Notes: generated by a model from the sequence alone, not told the origin. Shown: positions 20,458 through 33,447, counted from the first letter of the stretch. The stretch: DNA of 64,000 bases from Glandiceps talaboti (GCF_964340395.1 NC_135558.1:17284271-17348270); one strand, 5' to 3'. Made by a program: numbers and translations.

Positions 20458-21435
20458 TGTATGTATGTATGTATGTATGTATGTATGTATGTATGTATAT
20501 GTATACTACGATTTTGATTACCACTTTGTACACATGACTAACGAAATACAGGTTAATGATGGTGTTATATTCTGGAAGTCTGAGCGAAACATCTTGCCCA
20601 GAAACTAATGTAGGGCATGAAGTGTAACTAAAAGTTTGTTATAGCCCTAATCGTACATGTGAAAGGCCACTTACAAATCTCAATTTGTTGAGTTGTCGTG
20701 ACATACTAAACGACATCTAGGTGTCTTTGCCAACAATAATCAATAATAATCTCATACAGGTAATTCTACAATGGCTGCAATACTTACCCATTTCAAGCAC
20801 CATCACGTTTGCATAGTCTTCAGCAACCTGCTTCAGTCCCTGCAGAATTGATTAAATATAATTGTTTTTGAAATTGAACAGAAATGCTTAAATACTGAAG
20901 CTTTCTCACACAAATTGCCCAATAAACCTGAGGTGGGTATTGTCTTATTTTAAAACAGAGACTAAAAACCGTGTTATAAATGGGGCCGTACAGCAGACTT
21001 ATCACTTTTTTGTAGTGAATATAGTTTAAAGTATACAGGTCTTTATATATCTACACATGTACAATGGTAGATTGTGTATTTATGGCATTTTCATTTACTC
21101 ACGTATATTTTACATGTATTTCAATCTATTTTAGTTTGTTTATGTGTACCACTATATAGTGGTTTGAGTGTATACTTTGTTTGTTTATTTATTTGTCTAT
21201 TTCTGGTGTTCCATGGCATATATACTAAGATGTGTCCACCCCCACCCCTCCAGAGCCCATCTGAGATCATGAGAACAAACATACTCACCGGGGATGTGCT
21301 CGGCGAGAGTCCACATGCAAACACATGTGCAGGAGGCTTTGGTAAATTAGCTAATTGCTTGACCAGTTCAAGGCCGATGCCTCGATCAGCTCCAGTAACC
21401 AACGCGGACCTGGGATTTAACGAGGACGATGCCAT
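17910..21435 (-). CDS. Short-chain dehydrogenase/reductase, C-factor/sniffer type
   Basis: Five exons on the minus strand: 21435-21289, 20839-20788, 20373-20183, 19413-19267 and 18134-17910, giving 253 residues; an in-frame ATG at 21447 would add four. All classical SDR motifs are present: the cofactor-binding TGADRGIG (residues 14-21), DVTN (67-70), LINNAG (93-98), the catalytic serine in NISSG (159/160) and YSCTK (Tyr175, Lys179), then NPGWVGTDMGGP. The C-terminal SGLFFQFNGELIPF fits the C-factor/sniffer carbonyl-reductase group, NADP(H)-dependent oxidoreductases of ~250 residues. It is expected to be cytosolic, with no signal or membrane segment. Exon 4 ends exactly after the catalytic lysine. 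The substrate cannot be read from sequence. It lies between two paralogous transporter genes and shares the strand of the first. Confidence 0.93.
20087..20140. repeat. (ACC)n trinucleotide repeat
   Basis: CACCACCAC... array in the intron after exon 3 of the dehydrogenase, ~45 bp past the donor on the minus strand. Confidence 0.9.
20408..20499. repeat. (AT)n-(GTAT)n microsatellite
   Basis: (AT)n 20408-20431 continuing as (GTAT)n to ~20499, starting ~35 bp upstream of the acceptor of dehydrogenase exon 3. Confidence 0.95.
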
Positions 21436-21724
21436 GATCCTATTCATGAAATTACATTTAAGTTTTGTCAATGTGCAACGCTGTGTCCGACGATTCACGT
21501 CGTCCGGAATTCGTTCCCAGCTGGCAACCCCTGACCTATGACCAATGTGTGTACCATCGGTGGTGGCGGTATTTATATTATAAGGTTCACGCATTATAAC
21601 TGTGTTTTCTACCTGATACATACATAGTCTTGCTGCTAGACGTTTGGGCCTTCTTTCTGATACCATAAGCGAACGAAGTTCGAAGTGAGGGATGTTCTCA
21701 ACAAATGTTAATCAATCTACTTAT

Positions 21725-22010
21725 CATTGCAGTTACTGTTCGTTTTATTTAGTACTTTACAGCAAGTGAGTATGTGGGGCAGATGTCTCATAGGCTAGTT
21801 CATGATTAGTTTTGCAGTTGTCTTCAACTGGTGGCAATTAATGTAGGGAGAGTTACTTTCGTGTTTTCCCTTTCATCTGCAGACTGAATTGGCTTACGGA
21901 AGACAAATATAACTCGGGAAGGGGGGGGGGGGTACTTAAGTGATGGGTTCTGACCAGAAACAATCTTTTTGACCTTTAAAACTCTTTCTACGGTGAGTGC
22001 TATGCAACGT
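21725..22010 (+). repeat. Dispersed repeat family B, fullest copy
   Basis: Landmarks in order: GCAGTTACTGTTC, TTTATTTAGTACTTTACAG, TATGTGGGGCAGATG, GTTCATGATTAG, GCAGTTGTCTTCA, a poly-G run, GTACTTAAGTGATG and TGACCAGAAACAAT. The same order is found inverted at 31525-31850 and in part at 6085-6235. It lies ~290 bp upstream of the dehydrogenase start, where its promoter should be. Confidence 0.75.
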
Positions 22011-23250
22011 TCTATAAAGCTTCACATTACATGTTGTGGTTGGCCAGGAGATCACTAACAGCAATGGGCAAATATCACTAAATGAGAAAAAATAGCTTAT
22101 TGCATATGTTCTGTTGTATTCCAACAATTGTCTGTAGGAATGACAATATCAAAACTTTACCCTTATATTACGGAAGGCAATCAGTTTAAATTTGGTTTAT
22201 GATATTTTCATTCACTGGCACAAATTAATAAACCTTTGTTTGTGTATGTTTATTGACTGTTTCCAGACACCACAACCCACTCCAAACCCTCTTTTTGGTA
22301 GTTCTACATACCCAGGAACTTTAGACATCCGCCTTGGTTGTTGAGTGATGACGAGATGCGACGGAAGGAAACTTGATGTTATTCATCAGTTGTAATATTT
22401 AGGATGTCATCACCGCCAAGTCATGTGCCATAAAGCAGTTTACATTCGCTGATTCACAGTACACTGTTTGGTGGTTTGAGATTCAGTCGATGTCAGATGT
22501 CAACTTTTATTCTGGAAAAGTTTTGTCATATTACAGATCCAATGGTGTGCTTATCTTCCAGGTTACTGGTGACTTTCCACAAGAATCATAATTTAGAATT
22601 TTCACACCAAGAACGCAGGGCATATTCGCAAATCAGACATTCGCATATCCATATGTATCTGGGCATTAATATTGGCATTGATATAACTAAGAAATTTAAA
22701 CTTTAAATATACAGGCCAAGTACAGCGGCTTTTTGTCAACATATCTTTTGGTTGACTTTCACCAAGGACCAGGGTTTCCACTTCAAGACAATCAGGTCCT
22801 AGTTAAAGATAAGTATGACAGTAGGCACACACACATATTCCTGAGAATGGGCGTTGGACTGTTTTGATGGTGTTGCCAGACTATCAATAAAGAATACTTC
22901 ATCTTTTAATATAGCAGACAATATTAGCATGTTGACATTTCGACAAATTTTAAATGAAACCTCAATACAATAAAGTTCTAGCGACCTACGGTTTATGTCC
23001 TAAATCGGACTCTAACACATCCACGGTGGACTGTACATATCAAAAGATCAAAAGACAATTGAACTTTCCTTCCCAAGTAGTTTTGTTAGATCATTGAAAA
23101 TTAAGTCAGAATTTGTTTAGAAGAAATTCTTGTTACTTAAGTCATTATATTTGCAAAATTTATTTATTTCCTGTACGTTCTGCACATTTGTAATAAACCG
23201 ATATTTGTAATAAACCGACATGACCAGTTTGAAGCATACAAGTAATGTGG
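22011..23250. other. Intergenic, no gene seen
   Basis: No splice-bounded coding segment or clear repeat recognised in this stretch. Confidence 0.5.
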
Positions 23251-23253
23251 GTA

Positions 23254-23520
23254 CGTTCTAGACTGGATAAAATCATAAAGAAGGCAGGGGCAGTGATTGG
23301 TGCGTGTCAGCAGCCGTTGGACTCAATCTACAAGGACTGACTCGACAACAAACTGACACTCATCTTAACTGACACTACGCATCCACTAAGACAGGAACTT
23401 GATGACAGGTGACTCAATAGAAGGGGTAGACTGAGGCTACCGGCCGCTGACACGTGTTGTTATGCGAATTATTTTATACCAGTAGCAATCAGGCTTTTTA
23501 ATGCCAATTTTAAGCGTGCT
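23254..23520 (+). mobile_element. LINE 3'-end fragment
   Basis: The plus-strand translation gives RSRLDKIIKKAGAVIGAC, then PLDSIYKD, stop, LTDTTHPLRQEL, then RGRLRLPAADTCCYANYFIP and VAIRLFNANF. This follows the tail of many non-LTR retrotransposon proteins (KKAxxxIG, DxxHPL, RxxxxKTxRxxNSFxPxAIxLLN). Two in-frame TGA stops mark it as dead. A run of 21-bp repeats follows at ~23680 and may be the element's 3' tail. Confidence 0.7.
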
Positions 23521-23679
23521 ACTTAAACCATTTCGACTGGTGTTTATTGTATCTAAATTTTTATCAGACTTTACTTTTATCAATCATGTGCAGTATTTTC
23601 CATACGACTGTAAATATTTATTGAGCTATTGAGTTATTTATGTTTTCATTTTTAGTCTGCAAGTTGTGTCTTCGTTTTT

Positions 23680-23765
23680 ATCACTGTTATTGTATGTTTT
23701 ATCACTGTTATTGTATGTTTTATCACTGTTATTGTATGTTTTATCACTGTTATTGTATGTTTGTT
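23680..23765. repeat. 21-bp tandem repeat, about 4 copies
   Basis: Unit TTTTATCACTGTTATTGTATG repeated without change about four times. Because 21 is a multiple of three it gives a short open frame (repeating HCYCMFY) that is not a gene. Confidence 0.9.
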
Positions 23766-23799
23766 TATAGCAGGCATTATAATTACCCTTTTAGGGATT

Positions 23800-24650
23800 T
23801 AATAAAGTATTATCTTAGTTATTTTGAATGTAATACTTTAGCGAAAATGGGTTTATGTTGCAATTCAACTGAATGCCATCTTGAACAAACAAAACATCCC
23901 AATTACAACACGTACACCCTGTATATTTTTTTGTACATCTAAATTGTAATGAAACCGACGAATGTGAAGGAAGAGGAAGGCAACCCTTTAAAATGCTGAA
24001 AGAATGAACTGTTAATAGTCAATTAGATTGCATTGGAACAACTCCTAACTTAAAAAGCATGTAGGTAAAAGATAAAGCAAGATACAATTTGTTGAAAGGT
24101 AGACATGTTGCGTGAATGAATGTATGTAGCCTTGCTAGACTTTGTTTACAGCGACAGAGAAAAAAATACTTTATACAAAAGTGAACGTTATATAATTTAA
24201 TAAAGAGCAGACTTTCAATAACAAAAATAGTCATATATGAAGTAGACAATAAAAAGAAAAAACAAAACTTTCCAAAGAATGAAAAAGTCACAAAAGGTTT
24301 CGAGCAATATCATAGATTATTGTGTGAATAATATTTAACTCTACACACGGACTGGTTTTCTAGAAAGTCTTGCACCCAATAGATGTTTCAATCTGTGCCG
24401 TTATTGAATTAATATGAAATAGCTTTGTTTTGGATTCTGAGATAAAGAAACAACATAATTAATCATGTTGGCAAGTGATTTAACTGGTGTATATTTTTAA
24501 TGTGATTTCTTTTCTTCAAAAGTTACTCTTTATGATTAGTGAATTATATTTTAATTAGTAGTTATAGTCTGTGTTTTACTGACTGGTTGTTCAGTATCAT
24601 AATATACTTTTAGAATGTGACACCTTTTTAAAGGTATATTAGCTGCAACG
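23800..24650. other. Intergenic, no gene seen
   Basis: AT-rich sequence without recognisable exons. Confidence 0.5.
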
Positions 24651-24652
24651 GG

Positions 24653-24850
<198 letters not shown>

Positions 24851-25199
24851 ACTACGGTTTCCTATGTCTATTACAAGCACACTAATATTTACACCAGGTC
24901 GTGGCAAGGTGATATTCGTTCGTACGTCACACTAATTGTGTGGTCTGATGTTTCTCAGCTGTGTCGAGGCAGGGCCGAGTGAATACCAATAAATATTATT
25001 TATCAATACAGATGTTACCATACATATATTGGAAAAATGCGTGTCTAATCTGTTAATCCACAATACAATCATGAGATGACACTGGGGTCATTGTAAATTG
25101 ATGACCTTTGAGTGGGATCAAAGGTATTAGCGGTTGCGTTGTTCACAGTACCGCTGTGACGTCGCGATATCGAGGTCACTTGATCAGTTCCGGCAACTC

Positions 25200-26284
25200 A
25201 TGATGCCATGCACTTGCACACCATGCTGTACGGATTGCTGTACTGTCTTACGAGACAACAAGTATCCATTTTACGTGACTTCATTGATGATGCTATTGTT
25301 TATGAGCAATCAGTTAGACAGGTAAGGTTGCCTCGAGCTCGACTCTGTGGATTTCACCTCTTGCGCGGGTCGATGCAAAGTATTATAGTCCACAGGCGAT
25401 TGTTGTATGGTGTACACTCGCAATATAATTGTATACGAGGATGTGTAGGCTTATAATCTTAAATAAGTGATCGCCACCAAAAGTGAATACAGCTTTTCTA
25501 TTCAGTCGTAACTCCCTATGGTAGCCTTGCCAATCGTAGCACGTGCGTTATCGTGGTTAAAGACCTAAATGGCACAAGAAATAAGTAATACTTTTTCCAG
25601 GGTATCAGACGGAATATATCTTAAGTGAACAACGTTATGTTGGTAATTAAAATGACATTTTTTTGGTCCGTTTTCATATTGATTAAAATATAAAATTCAT
25701 TAGCTTTTTCAATTGTATTGTAAGGCCTATTCGTATTGCTTTAAACATGACAGACATGTCAGATAATACATATTTATTACAAACGTTTATGTACATAACA
25801 CTACACAAGGGAATATGAAGTATTGCAGTGGGGTGATAGGATGATTTACTGTATAGGTGATTGGTTAACAGCATGTAGCGAAAACAAGTTTATCAACTGC
25901 ATCGGCTGTGCTAGATCTGACGGGGGGGGGGGTTTGAGGCATGAGTCATTGTTTACAAACGAGGGTAACATGAATACACGCCATCGACAATAGGTCAAAT
26001 CATAAGTTTATCGATCTCATTCATCTTGATACAACTATTGTTCTGTCATAGTCAATCAGATTAAAATCTTATAACTATATGATAGCCTGGGTGAGATTTG
26101 TTTTATTTGCCATACTTTATGTCTACTACACTTGTCACGCCTCCTCTTGTAAAAAAAATGGGTATTTGTACACGTAAAGGTCATAGGAGGGGATAGGGTC
26201 GTATATTGCCCACGGACGTAATATGTGTATATACATGTACTGTTTGTGAAAAAAAGTAACGCGGTCCCCACCCTAAATCTACAC

Positions 26285-26315
<31 letters not shown>

Positions 26316-26368
26316 ACGTATGTACGTATATACATACATACATACATACATACATACATGTACATACA

Positions 26369-26400
<32 letters not shown>

Positions 26401-28414
26401 CACAGACAGGCAGACAGACAGACACACAGACAGACAAACAAACAAACAGACAAACAACCACACACACACGCACACACGTACGTACGTACGTACGTACATA
26501 CATACATACATACATACATACATACATACATACATACATACATACATACATACATACATACATACATACATACAGACAGGCAGACAGACACACAGACACA
26601 CAGACAGAAAAACAACCAAACATCACTTAAGATGCCATTAAAAACTGCCCAAAGTACCACAGCATCGCACGTCACGACTATTAAGTATAAAGTAGTCAAG
26701 TAAGAAATACTTGCTCACAAATCCAAATTTTCCAAGAAGAATGAGCTTGTGATGAGAACGAGACACATGAGTGAGATTGGTTCAAGGTGTGTTATGAAAA
26801 TGATTGCACTATTGCATCTAAGAAAGTATACAGTTTTTAAAAATAATATTTAATTCGGCTTTCTACGCTAGGTATGTTCTCATAGCTACTAACGTACAGA
26901 TGGCAGGGGACATCAATTTTGGTGATAAAGTCTGCAATGTATCAAATACAACGGCTGTTAAACACTATATAGATACTCATCCCGACCAAAATTATTCCTT
27001 AAAAACCTTTTGTAAAAACGATACAAGGTAAGTACTTTGCAAATACAAATGTATTTACAAAGGTTGTATTGAATATATGCCATGGCATTGTTTCCAAATT
27101 ATAAGCTTTAACCTGTTTGGACCTACAAATACTCATTGCAGCTGTTGTCCATAATCCACTTTGTATACATTCAATAATGCCCTTTGAACACAATAGAATA
27201 TGTTTCTCAATATACAGTATGACCGCAATTGATTGAAAAATCTACAATGCAAGACATCATCTCATATTACAGAACTTTCCAGGGTCCCAAGGTTATACCA
27301 GAAGGTGATAGCAGAAGATGAAACTGCCATATATTGCAATAAATTGTACTATTTAAAGGGCACATCTGTTCATGCTTGGTGTTAATAGGCTTTGTATTGA
27401 CTCATGTGTATAGTAAGATCTCACAAGGTATTAGATGTGATATATAAATATGACGTTATGACGTAATTTTTTGGTTACCAATAATTCGGAAAATGTTAGT
27501 CTCGATACCAAACCCCTTAGTGCATACTTAACCACTTCTCGCATGTAATACCGACACAGGCATGCTTCAAACATAGAATTGAAAATCTAAAATGTCGACA
27601 CTACTGTAATGTTCCATAAAACCCAAATCCATTCTCAGCTAAAATAAAGAAAAAAGGTGTTTACAAATGTTATTCTATTAGTGCAGGTCAAAATGTTGTC
27701 AAAGTTAATCTATTTTAAAATTCAATATGGCCGCCGAATAGAGCATTAACGCTGGAAAAATATTTCATTGAAAACAAGATGGTGAACCCCTAAATATCTG
27801 TTATTATTTGAAAAGGATCGGGAACAAATTTGGAAGAATTTAAGAATGTTGGTATCCATTTGCCGCATTCTACCTGAAGTCCGTATTAGTGTACTTTGTA
27901 TCCTAACCAGCCAAAAGTAGAAACACACTAACAGTCGACTGTGCCACGTTAACAATATCACAGCTACATCTGTACTAACCCCATCACTATGGCAATTCTA
28001 CTATAGATGTAATCAGCACTCCAATTGTTCTGAGTATTGTGATTGGCAATATACGGGTACAGGTCTGCAATATCAACTATTAGCGGGTCCGTTATTTATG
28101 GTTCTGTTCAGTGCTACTGGTGTACCGGTCAGTATTATCCTTGAAAGAACTACAGTCAACAGGAAAAATGTGGTTACTTTCTGTGCAACACTTTGGAGTA
28201 TAATGATTATTTTAACAGGATTTTCCCAAGAATATTGGCACCTGGTTGTCACAAGATTGGGCCTTGCAATATTGTGAGTGTCAACAAATGTCATTTTGCA
28301 AGACATAGTATGTATGTGGTACGAAACTATCCACCTTTCTTAAGTTATCATATTCGTGAAAAAAGCTAAATTTAAATCTTTCTCACCTCGAGCTTTTCTC
28401 ACCGTTTTACTGTA

Positions 28415-28501
<87 letters not shown>

Positions 28502-30379
28502 ACATTCAAGTTAATACGTTATTCAAAACACACGCATACACAGACAGAAATTTAACACACACACACGTACACAAGAAGTTCTTGTTATAACTGAAATTCG
28601 CAAAGTCTAACTATGAAGTGGCATTACGTCGATTACACGATTACAAATGTTTTAATTAAAAAGGTTTAGGGTTGCACACATTTTGTTGTAACAAACAATA
28701 GCATTGTACTAATCTCGTTTCCATGTTCTTTCCTAGTGAAGCACCATTTACAGCCTTTGCAGGAAGCATAATATCGAGTTATTTCTTGCCAGTAAGTAAA
28801 CATATAAACTTGACAAAGGGCTTTGTTATTACCAGTTTTATATTACTAACAATATTTTCACCAATCCACCATACCAGATACTCTTTCAAAGTTTACTTGA
28901 ACTGATGGCTATGTCGACTTACTGCCATTTTTAAGAGTGCATTTAACATCTCCAAGTTGCTTGCTTGACCGGATTGCTTTCAATGTAAACATTTGACGCA
29001 TATATATCTTACCACGTAATACTTGATGGAATACATGAAATGTACATGTACATGTAAAAACAAACAGGTTGAGAGTGGTCGAGACAGTTTACTTACGATA
29101 TAAATTCTGCCGTCTTCTCTGACCTAGAGCCTGCGTGGCCTTGGTTTAGCTATTTTTCACTGGGGCGTGTATGTTGGACTCGGAGTGGCATTTGGTTTGA
29201 ACATGCTGGTAGATGCCTTGGGATGGAGATGGGCCTATTGGATAGCTGGGATACCAGGTGTTATTCTTGGACTGTTAAACCTATGTACGGTAAAAGAACC
29301 ACAGAAGGAGGTGTGTAGTCTGGCCACGTCAGCTCAAAGAGTGACGTTTTAGGTCTCGAAAAAATTAAGGCCGCTTTGTAATTCTTATACAACATTCATC
29401 ATCATAAAGAATGTAGTTACATAGCCTTCTCATCATCAAAAATCCTCATTTATAACATTCCCTCTTCTTGCATGTATGTTCCTTAAAACCCAAAAGTCGT
29501 TTCAAATTGCATGTATGTCGTTGAACTTAAAGATCACGTTTAGCTGGCCAGGAGTTGAAAAGGTTTAAATTCGTCGTATATATTTGGATTTAGGAGAATA
29601 ACAAACTATTCCAGTTTGTACTTTGCAATCTGTGTAGCCAGTATTGCCGTCTTTTCATCATTCTGGACAAAACAACAAAAAAGTTGGAATATCTCCAATA
29701 AATTTATTAAAGGCTGGCATGGAAACCGTTGAAGTTGACAACTCGAACATAACACAGAAAAGAATAAATTAATTATTGTAGATATACATATATATTACTT
29801 GTGACTTCATTACTTGATAACATGCTTTCGGTTGATGTAATCTATGTTGTTCTCTTCCCTTTTATAGATCACAGGATACCAGAAAACTCCCAAAGAAGTT
29901 CAGATTCAAGACTCAGATGAGGAAAGTCCGCCGGAGCAGCCATTTTGTAGCGTTCTCTTTGTGGTAATTTTATGTGCCGCAGCAATGCGCTGTGGTGGAG
30001 GTTATGTTTTCAATTATAATATAAGCAATTACTTCCATCTGTACTATCCCAAATTCCCGTATGAACATTTTATGACGTGGGTTCCAGTTGCTATGGGCTT
30101 CTGTGGTGCCTTACTCGGTGGAGTTATTTCTGACAGAGCAGCGACACGTTATGGGTTGACTGGTAGAATGGTTGTCTTCTGTATCAGCGTTGTAAGTAAC
30201 AAAATATCTCTTTCTTTTTCATAAAATTTAGACATAATTCTTTTAATTGCTTCTGTAAAATCATCGCCAATGTGGCCTTCGTCGTTTATATGTTTCTCAT
30301 AACTCGACCGAAAATGTGTTGTTTTTAAATATCTGACCGCAAGATATGAAATTGTGAACAGAGTAATCAATGCCAATGC

Positions 30380-30438
<59 letters not shown>

Positions 30439-31000
30439 CCACCACCATCTTGAACCCCCACCCATCCCCATCATCCCTATTTGCTTTCTCAATATATACA
30501 AATTGTAGGCTTGTAAAAAATTATACTTTTGTTAGAAGTTTTAGTCTGTATGTCACGTCATGTCACATTTTGACATCTAACATGACTCATTTCTCTATCC
30601 CGTATAGTTCATCTCCATCCCCCTCTCTATCGGCGTTCTATATCTGGATCCTCCGTGGTGCTTTATCATCCTAATGCCTAACTACCTTGTTATCGAGATG
30701 TGGGGGAGTATTGCCATGACAGCGTCGGCGGAACAAGCACCCAGAGGAAGACACACATCCGCGATAGCAGTGTATGTCTTCTCCATCAACTTTTTTGGTG
30801 GCAATCTGAATTTGTTGGTACCACCGCTAAAATCAATCATTGGACTTAGATACACCTTAATGATTCTTTATCCAGGGGTATATGTGTTGTCATTTATCTT
30901 TTCCTTGATTGCCATTCCTTTGGCTATGAAGAGACAAAGGAAAAAGACAGTAGGAGAAATTAGCGAGGAGGAAGAAGAAAGGAGACCACTTTTGAGCTAA
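25200..31000 (+). CDS. Spinster-like MFS transporter, paralogue 2
   Basis: Seven exons: 25200-25321, 26872-27027, 28007-28273, 28737-28791, 29128-29310, 29868-30191 and 30608-31000. They total 1500 nt, 499 residues, with every junction in phase and a TAA stop. The N-terminus is cysteine-rich (CTCTPCCTDCC, residues ~4-14). TM1 follows at ~22-40. A ~75-residue loop carries several cysteines and five N-glycosylation sequons (NVS, NTT, NYS, NDT, NCS). Then come GVPVSIILER (131-140), LEAP-like FEAPFTAFAGSIISSYF, SLRGLGLAIFHWGVYVG, GWRWAYWIAGIPG, VKEPQKE, GGVISDRAATRYGLTGR in the second half, and EQAPRGRHTSA. Length and motif order match the spinster group of lysosomal/plasma-membrane lipid transporters, which usually lack such a loop. 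The tail EEEERRPLLS contains an acidic dileucine (ERRPLL) typical of endolysosomal sorting. The substrate is unknown. Confidence 0.92.
26284..26620. repeat. Compound CA / CATA / CAGA / CGTA array in an intron
   Basis: Blocks in order: (CA)n 26284-26312, (CATA)n, (CAGA)n, CA-rich, a CGTA block ~26478-26497, (CATA)n to ~26572 and (CAGA)n. It lies in intron 1 of the plus-strand transporter. Long open frames on both strands here come from the repeat. Confidence 0.96.
28417..28498. repeat. (GT)n-(GA)n microsatellite
   Basis: (GT)n 28417-28431 passing into (GA)n to 28498, in the intron after exon 3 of transporter 2. Confidence 0.95.
30384..30438. repeat. (ATC)n trinucleotide repeat
   Basis: About 18 CAT/ATC units in the last intron of transporter 2, between 30191 and 30608. 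Confidence 0.95.
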
Positions 31001-31183
31001 TAGACGAAGGTGCATAACAACTAAAAACTTGACTGCACACTGCCTGATTCAGTGATTCTCTTAGGAAATGATGATATTGTTTTTAAAGCCACTTTCATGT
31101 TACCGTTCACCAGCTCTGTTTGATACAAATATGCAGAAACTAGTAAGAAACTGTACATGCTACACTCTTAGATAGAAAATTGC

Positions 31184-31189
31184 AATAAA
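31184..31189 (+). terminator. Poly(A) signal AATAAA of transporter 2
   Basis: First AATAAA after the TAA at 31000, 184 bp downstream. Confidence 0.55.
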
Positions 31190-31479
31190 TGAATACAGTC
31201 AGGAAATTTCCTGCAAAATTTTGCCGAAATGGAATATATTGTGCCACCAGGCATACATCAAAGCATTCGCGCCTGCGTGTCTGTGTCTAGATGCAGTACA
31301 TTTATAAATGGTGTAATTCCTTTAGGCGAAATGTTTACAAATATAGTGATTTCTCTTAAAGTGTAGATTGTGCAGTTTCTTTTTGTGTCTCTGTGGATGT
31401 ATCGAATAAAACCAGTGAACACTAACGAGAAACGGCCAGTACAAGTGACGCCATTCATGAACAAGGCAATACTTAGGAA

Positions 31480-31483
31480 AGGA

Positions 31484-31515
<32 letters not shown>

Positions 31516-31517
31516 AA
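31480..31517. repeat. (GAAA)n microsatellite
   Basis: About nine GAAA units abutting one end of the family B copy that starts at ~31518. Confidence 0.9.
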
Positions 31518-31850
31518 AATTCTGGTCAGCGCGCATGACTTAAATACCCCGCGTCGGTCTTGTTTGTGTGTTTATCCAGCCATGCAGTCTGTAGATCCGT
31601 GGGCAAAAAAAAAATAACCCTTCCTACTTCAGTGAAGACAACTGCAGAGCCAATCATGAACAAGCAAATGGCATCTGCCCCACATACACTCTTACCGTAA
31701 AGTACTAAATAAAAAGAACAGTAACTGCCATACATAGTAGACTGAGTGCCAGGTTTGTTGAGAATGAAAAAAAATCGCCTTGCACACCATTTTAGACAAA
31801 CTGTTTTGACCAGAAACAATTTTTTTTGGCCTAACCTTCTCTACGGAGAA
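31518..31850 (-). repeat. Dispersed repeat family B, inverted copy
   Basis: The reverse complement reads GCAGTTACTGTTC, TTTATTTAGTACTTTACGG, TATGTGGGGCAGATG, GTTCATGATTGG, GCAGTTGTCTTCA, GGGTATTTAAGTCATG and CTGACCAGAA, the same order as the copy at 21725-22010. The plus strand ends with TTTTGACCAGAAACAATTTT, so both ends carry a TGACCAGAA motif pointing outward and inward, as expected of terminal inverted repeats. Confidence 0.75.
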
Positions 31851-31861
31851 TACTAGTTTTT

Positions 31862-33270
31862 ATACTAGATACGGTGTTAGATTGCAATATATTGGAAAGC
31901 AAAATTAATTTTGTATACGTAATTTGGAAGAGTAAACTCAACGAATAACAGACACCTAAAAGTCTTTCAAATACAACTGTCCATAGCTTAAATATAAACT
32001 GAAATACAAATAGGAAGGTTAACGACTAGTGTGGCATTAAACACATTAAATGATTTATAAGAAATTTCCGTGGGGGTGAGGAGAGAGAAAAAGTAAAGTT
32101 CATTTTCTGTAAGGCCTAAGAAAACAAATTGTATGGTTCCGATTATGCTCAATTTAAAATAGAGGGGGTAGGTAGATATTTTATTTTTTTGTACTTTTTT
32201 TCAAGCATGTATGTGAGTGTCTAGTTCAGGCAGTTATGTTTTCTGTAGTTTTCCATATGGTCTCTATGTTATTGGTGTCTTCCCATCAGATGTACAGCCA
32301 TTACAAATTGGAAGAACAGTTTTGTATTGTCTTGTAAGTTGATGTCAGTTTCCGATTTCATTGATTTTTTCTCCAATACGTCAACAAGAGTTTAGGGTCT
32401 GCGTGAAAAATTAGGTGGGTTTGGGTAACCGGAACCGAACATTTTTTTTATTAGGCCTAAGGAGGGCGCATGGGTGACAAACTTGCTTGCTAATAAACTG
32501 TTATTCCCCTTTATGATTTCTCGATAGTAATGTGAGGAAATCAATTCATTGATCAAATGTACGATGCATAAATTATTTTTGTATACGAATACTTATTTAA
32601 TGAGTTTGGTTGCTGATTTAGTCTGCAAGATTGTTTGTACTTTTATGGGTTGATTGCAATAAAAGGAATTATATAAAACACTAACGAATGTACAGCAGCG
32701 GCAAGGTAGCCCATCACAGTGCAATCTTAGTTCTATCTACCAGGTGGACAATTAAACAGCTGGGTAAACAATCATGGTTCAAATCTTACCGAAGGATTTA
32801 CCAATCAAGAACAAACGGCAGCGACGAGGCTCGATCAAACCTGGAGATTTCAAGTCTGTTACTGTAACGAAACAATTACGTTGAGTAGGGGCCACGAACT
32901 CTAGAAATATATTTACTCAATGAATTTGGTGCAATAATTTCTTAATAAACAATAAACATGAAGTCCTGTACGTCTCGTGTTATAACAATGCATATTGTCA
33001 TGTGAGGTATATGTCATTTAGAATCTGGACGGGCATCAAGCATATATTACAATAATTATTACTAAAGAGCATGTAATCAAAGTCATGTCTGCTCACCCCC
33101 CCTCCCCATACATGCATACACATGCACCAATATGTCTATTTAGTTTCCATGTTACAACCTGCATATCTATGATACAAATTATTTTGTGGTTTGTAGTACA
33201 AACTTAATACCTGATTACCTTCACATTCGATGGTAGTGCAAGTACCAAGGAAAAGACACGCATCAGCACA
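31862..33270. other. Intergenic; holds MITE family A copy 2
   Basis: Apart from the MITE copy at 32111-32461, nothing is recognised. Confidence 0.5.
32111..32461 (+). repeat. MITE family A, copy 2 (best-preserved ends)
   Basis: Begins AAGGCCTAAGAAAACAAATT and ends in ATTTTTTTTATTAGGCCTAA. Read inward, both ends give AGGCCTAA, an A-rich stretch and GGTTCCG-like sequence. It holds the internal landmarks GTGTCTAGTTCAGG, GTACAGCCATTACA and GTTGATGTCAGTTTC. Confidence 0.88.
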
Positions 33271-33272
33271 TG

Positions 33273-33447
<175 letters not shown>

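Noticed and set aside
21121-21666. 181-codon minus-strand ORF taken as a whole
   Set aside because: Only 21435-21289 fits the dehydrogenase; sequence beyond the GTGAGT donor is intron, and the upstream part has no SDR similarity.
26181-26703. Long open frames on both strands (repeating CMYV, TYIH, LSVC)
   Set aside because: They are translations of CATA/CAGA/CA microsatellites inside an intron, open in several frames at once, with no coding signature.
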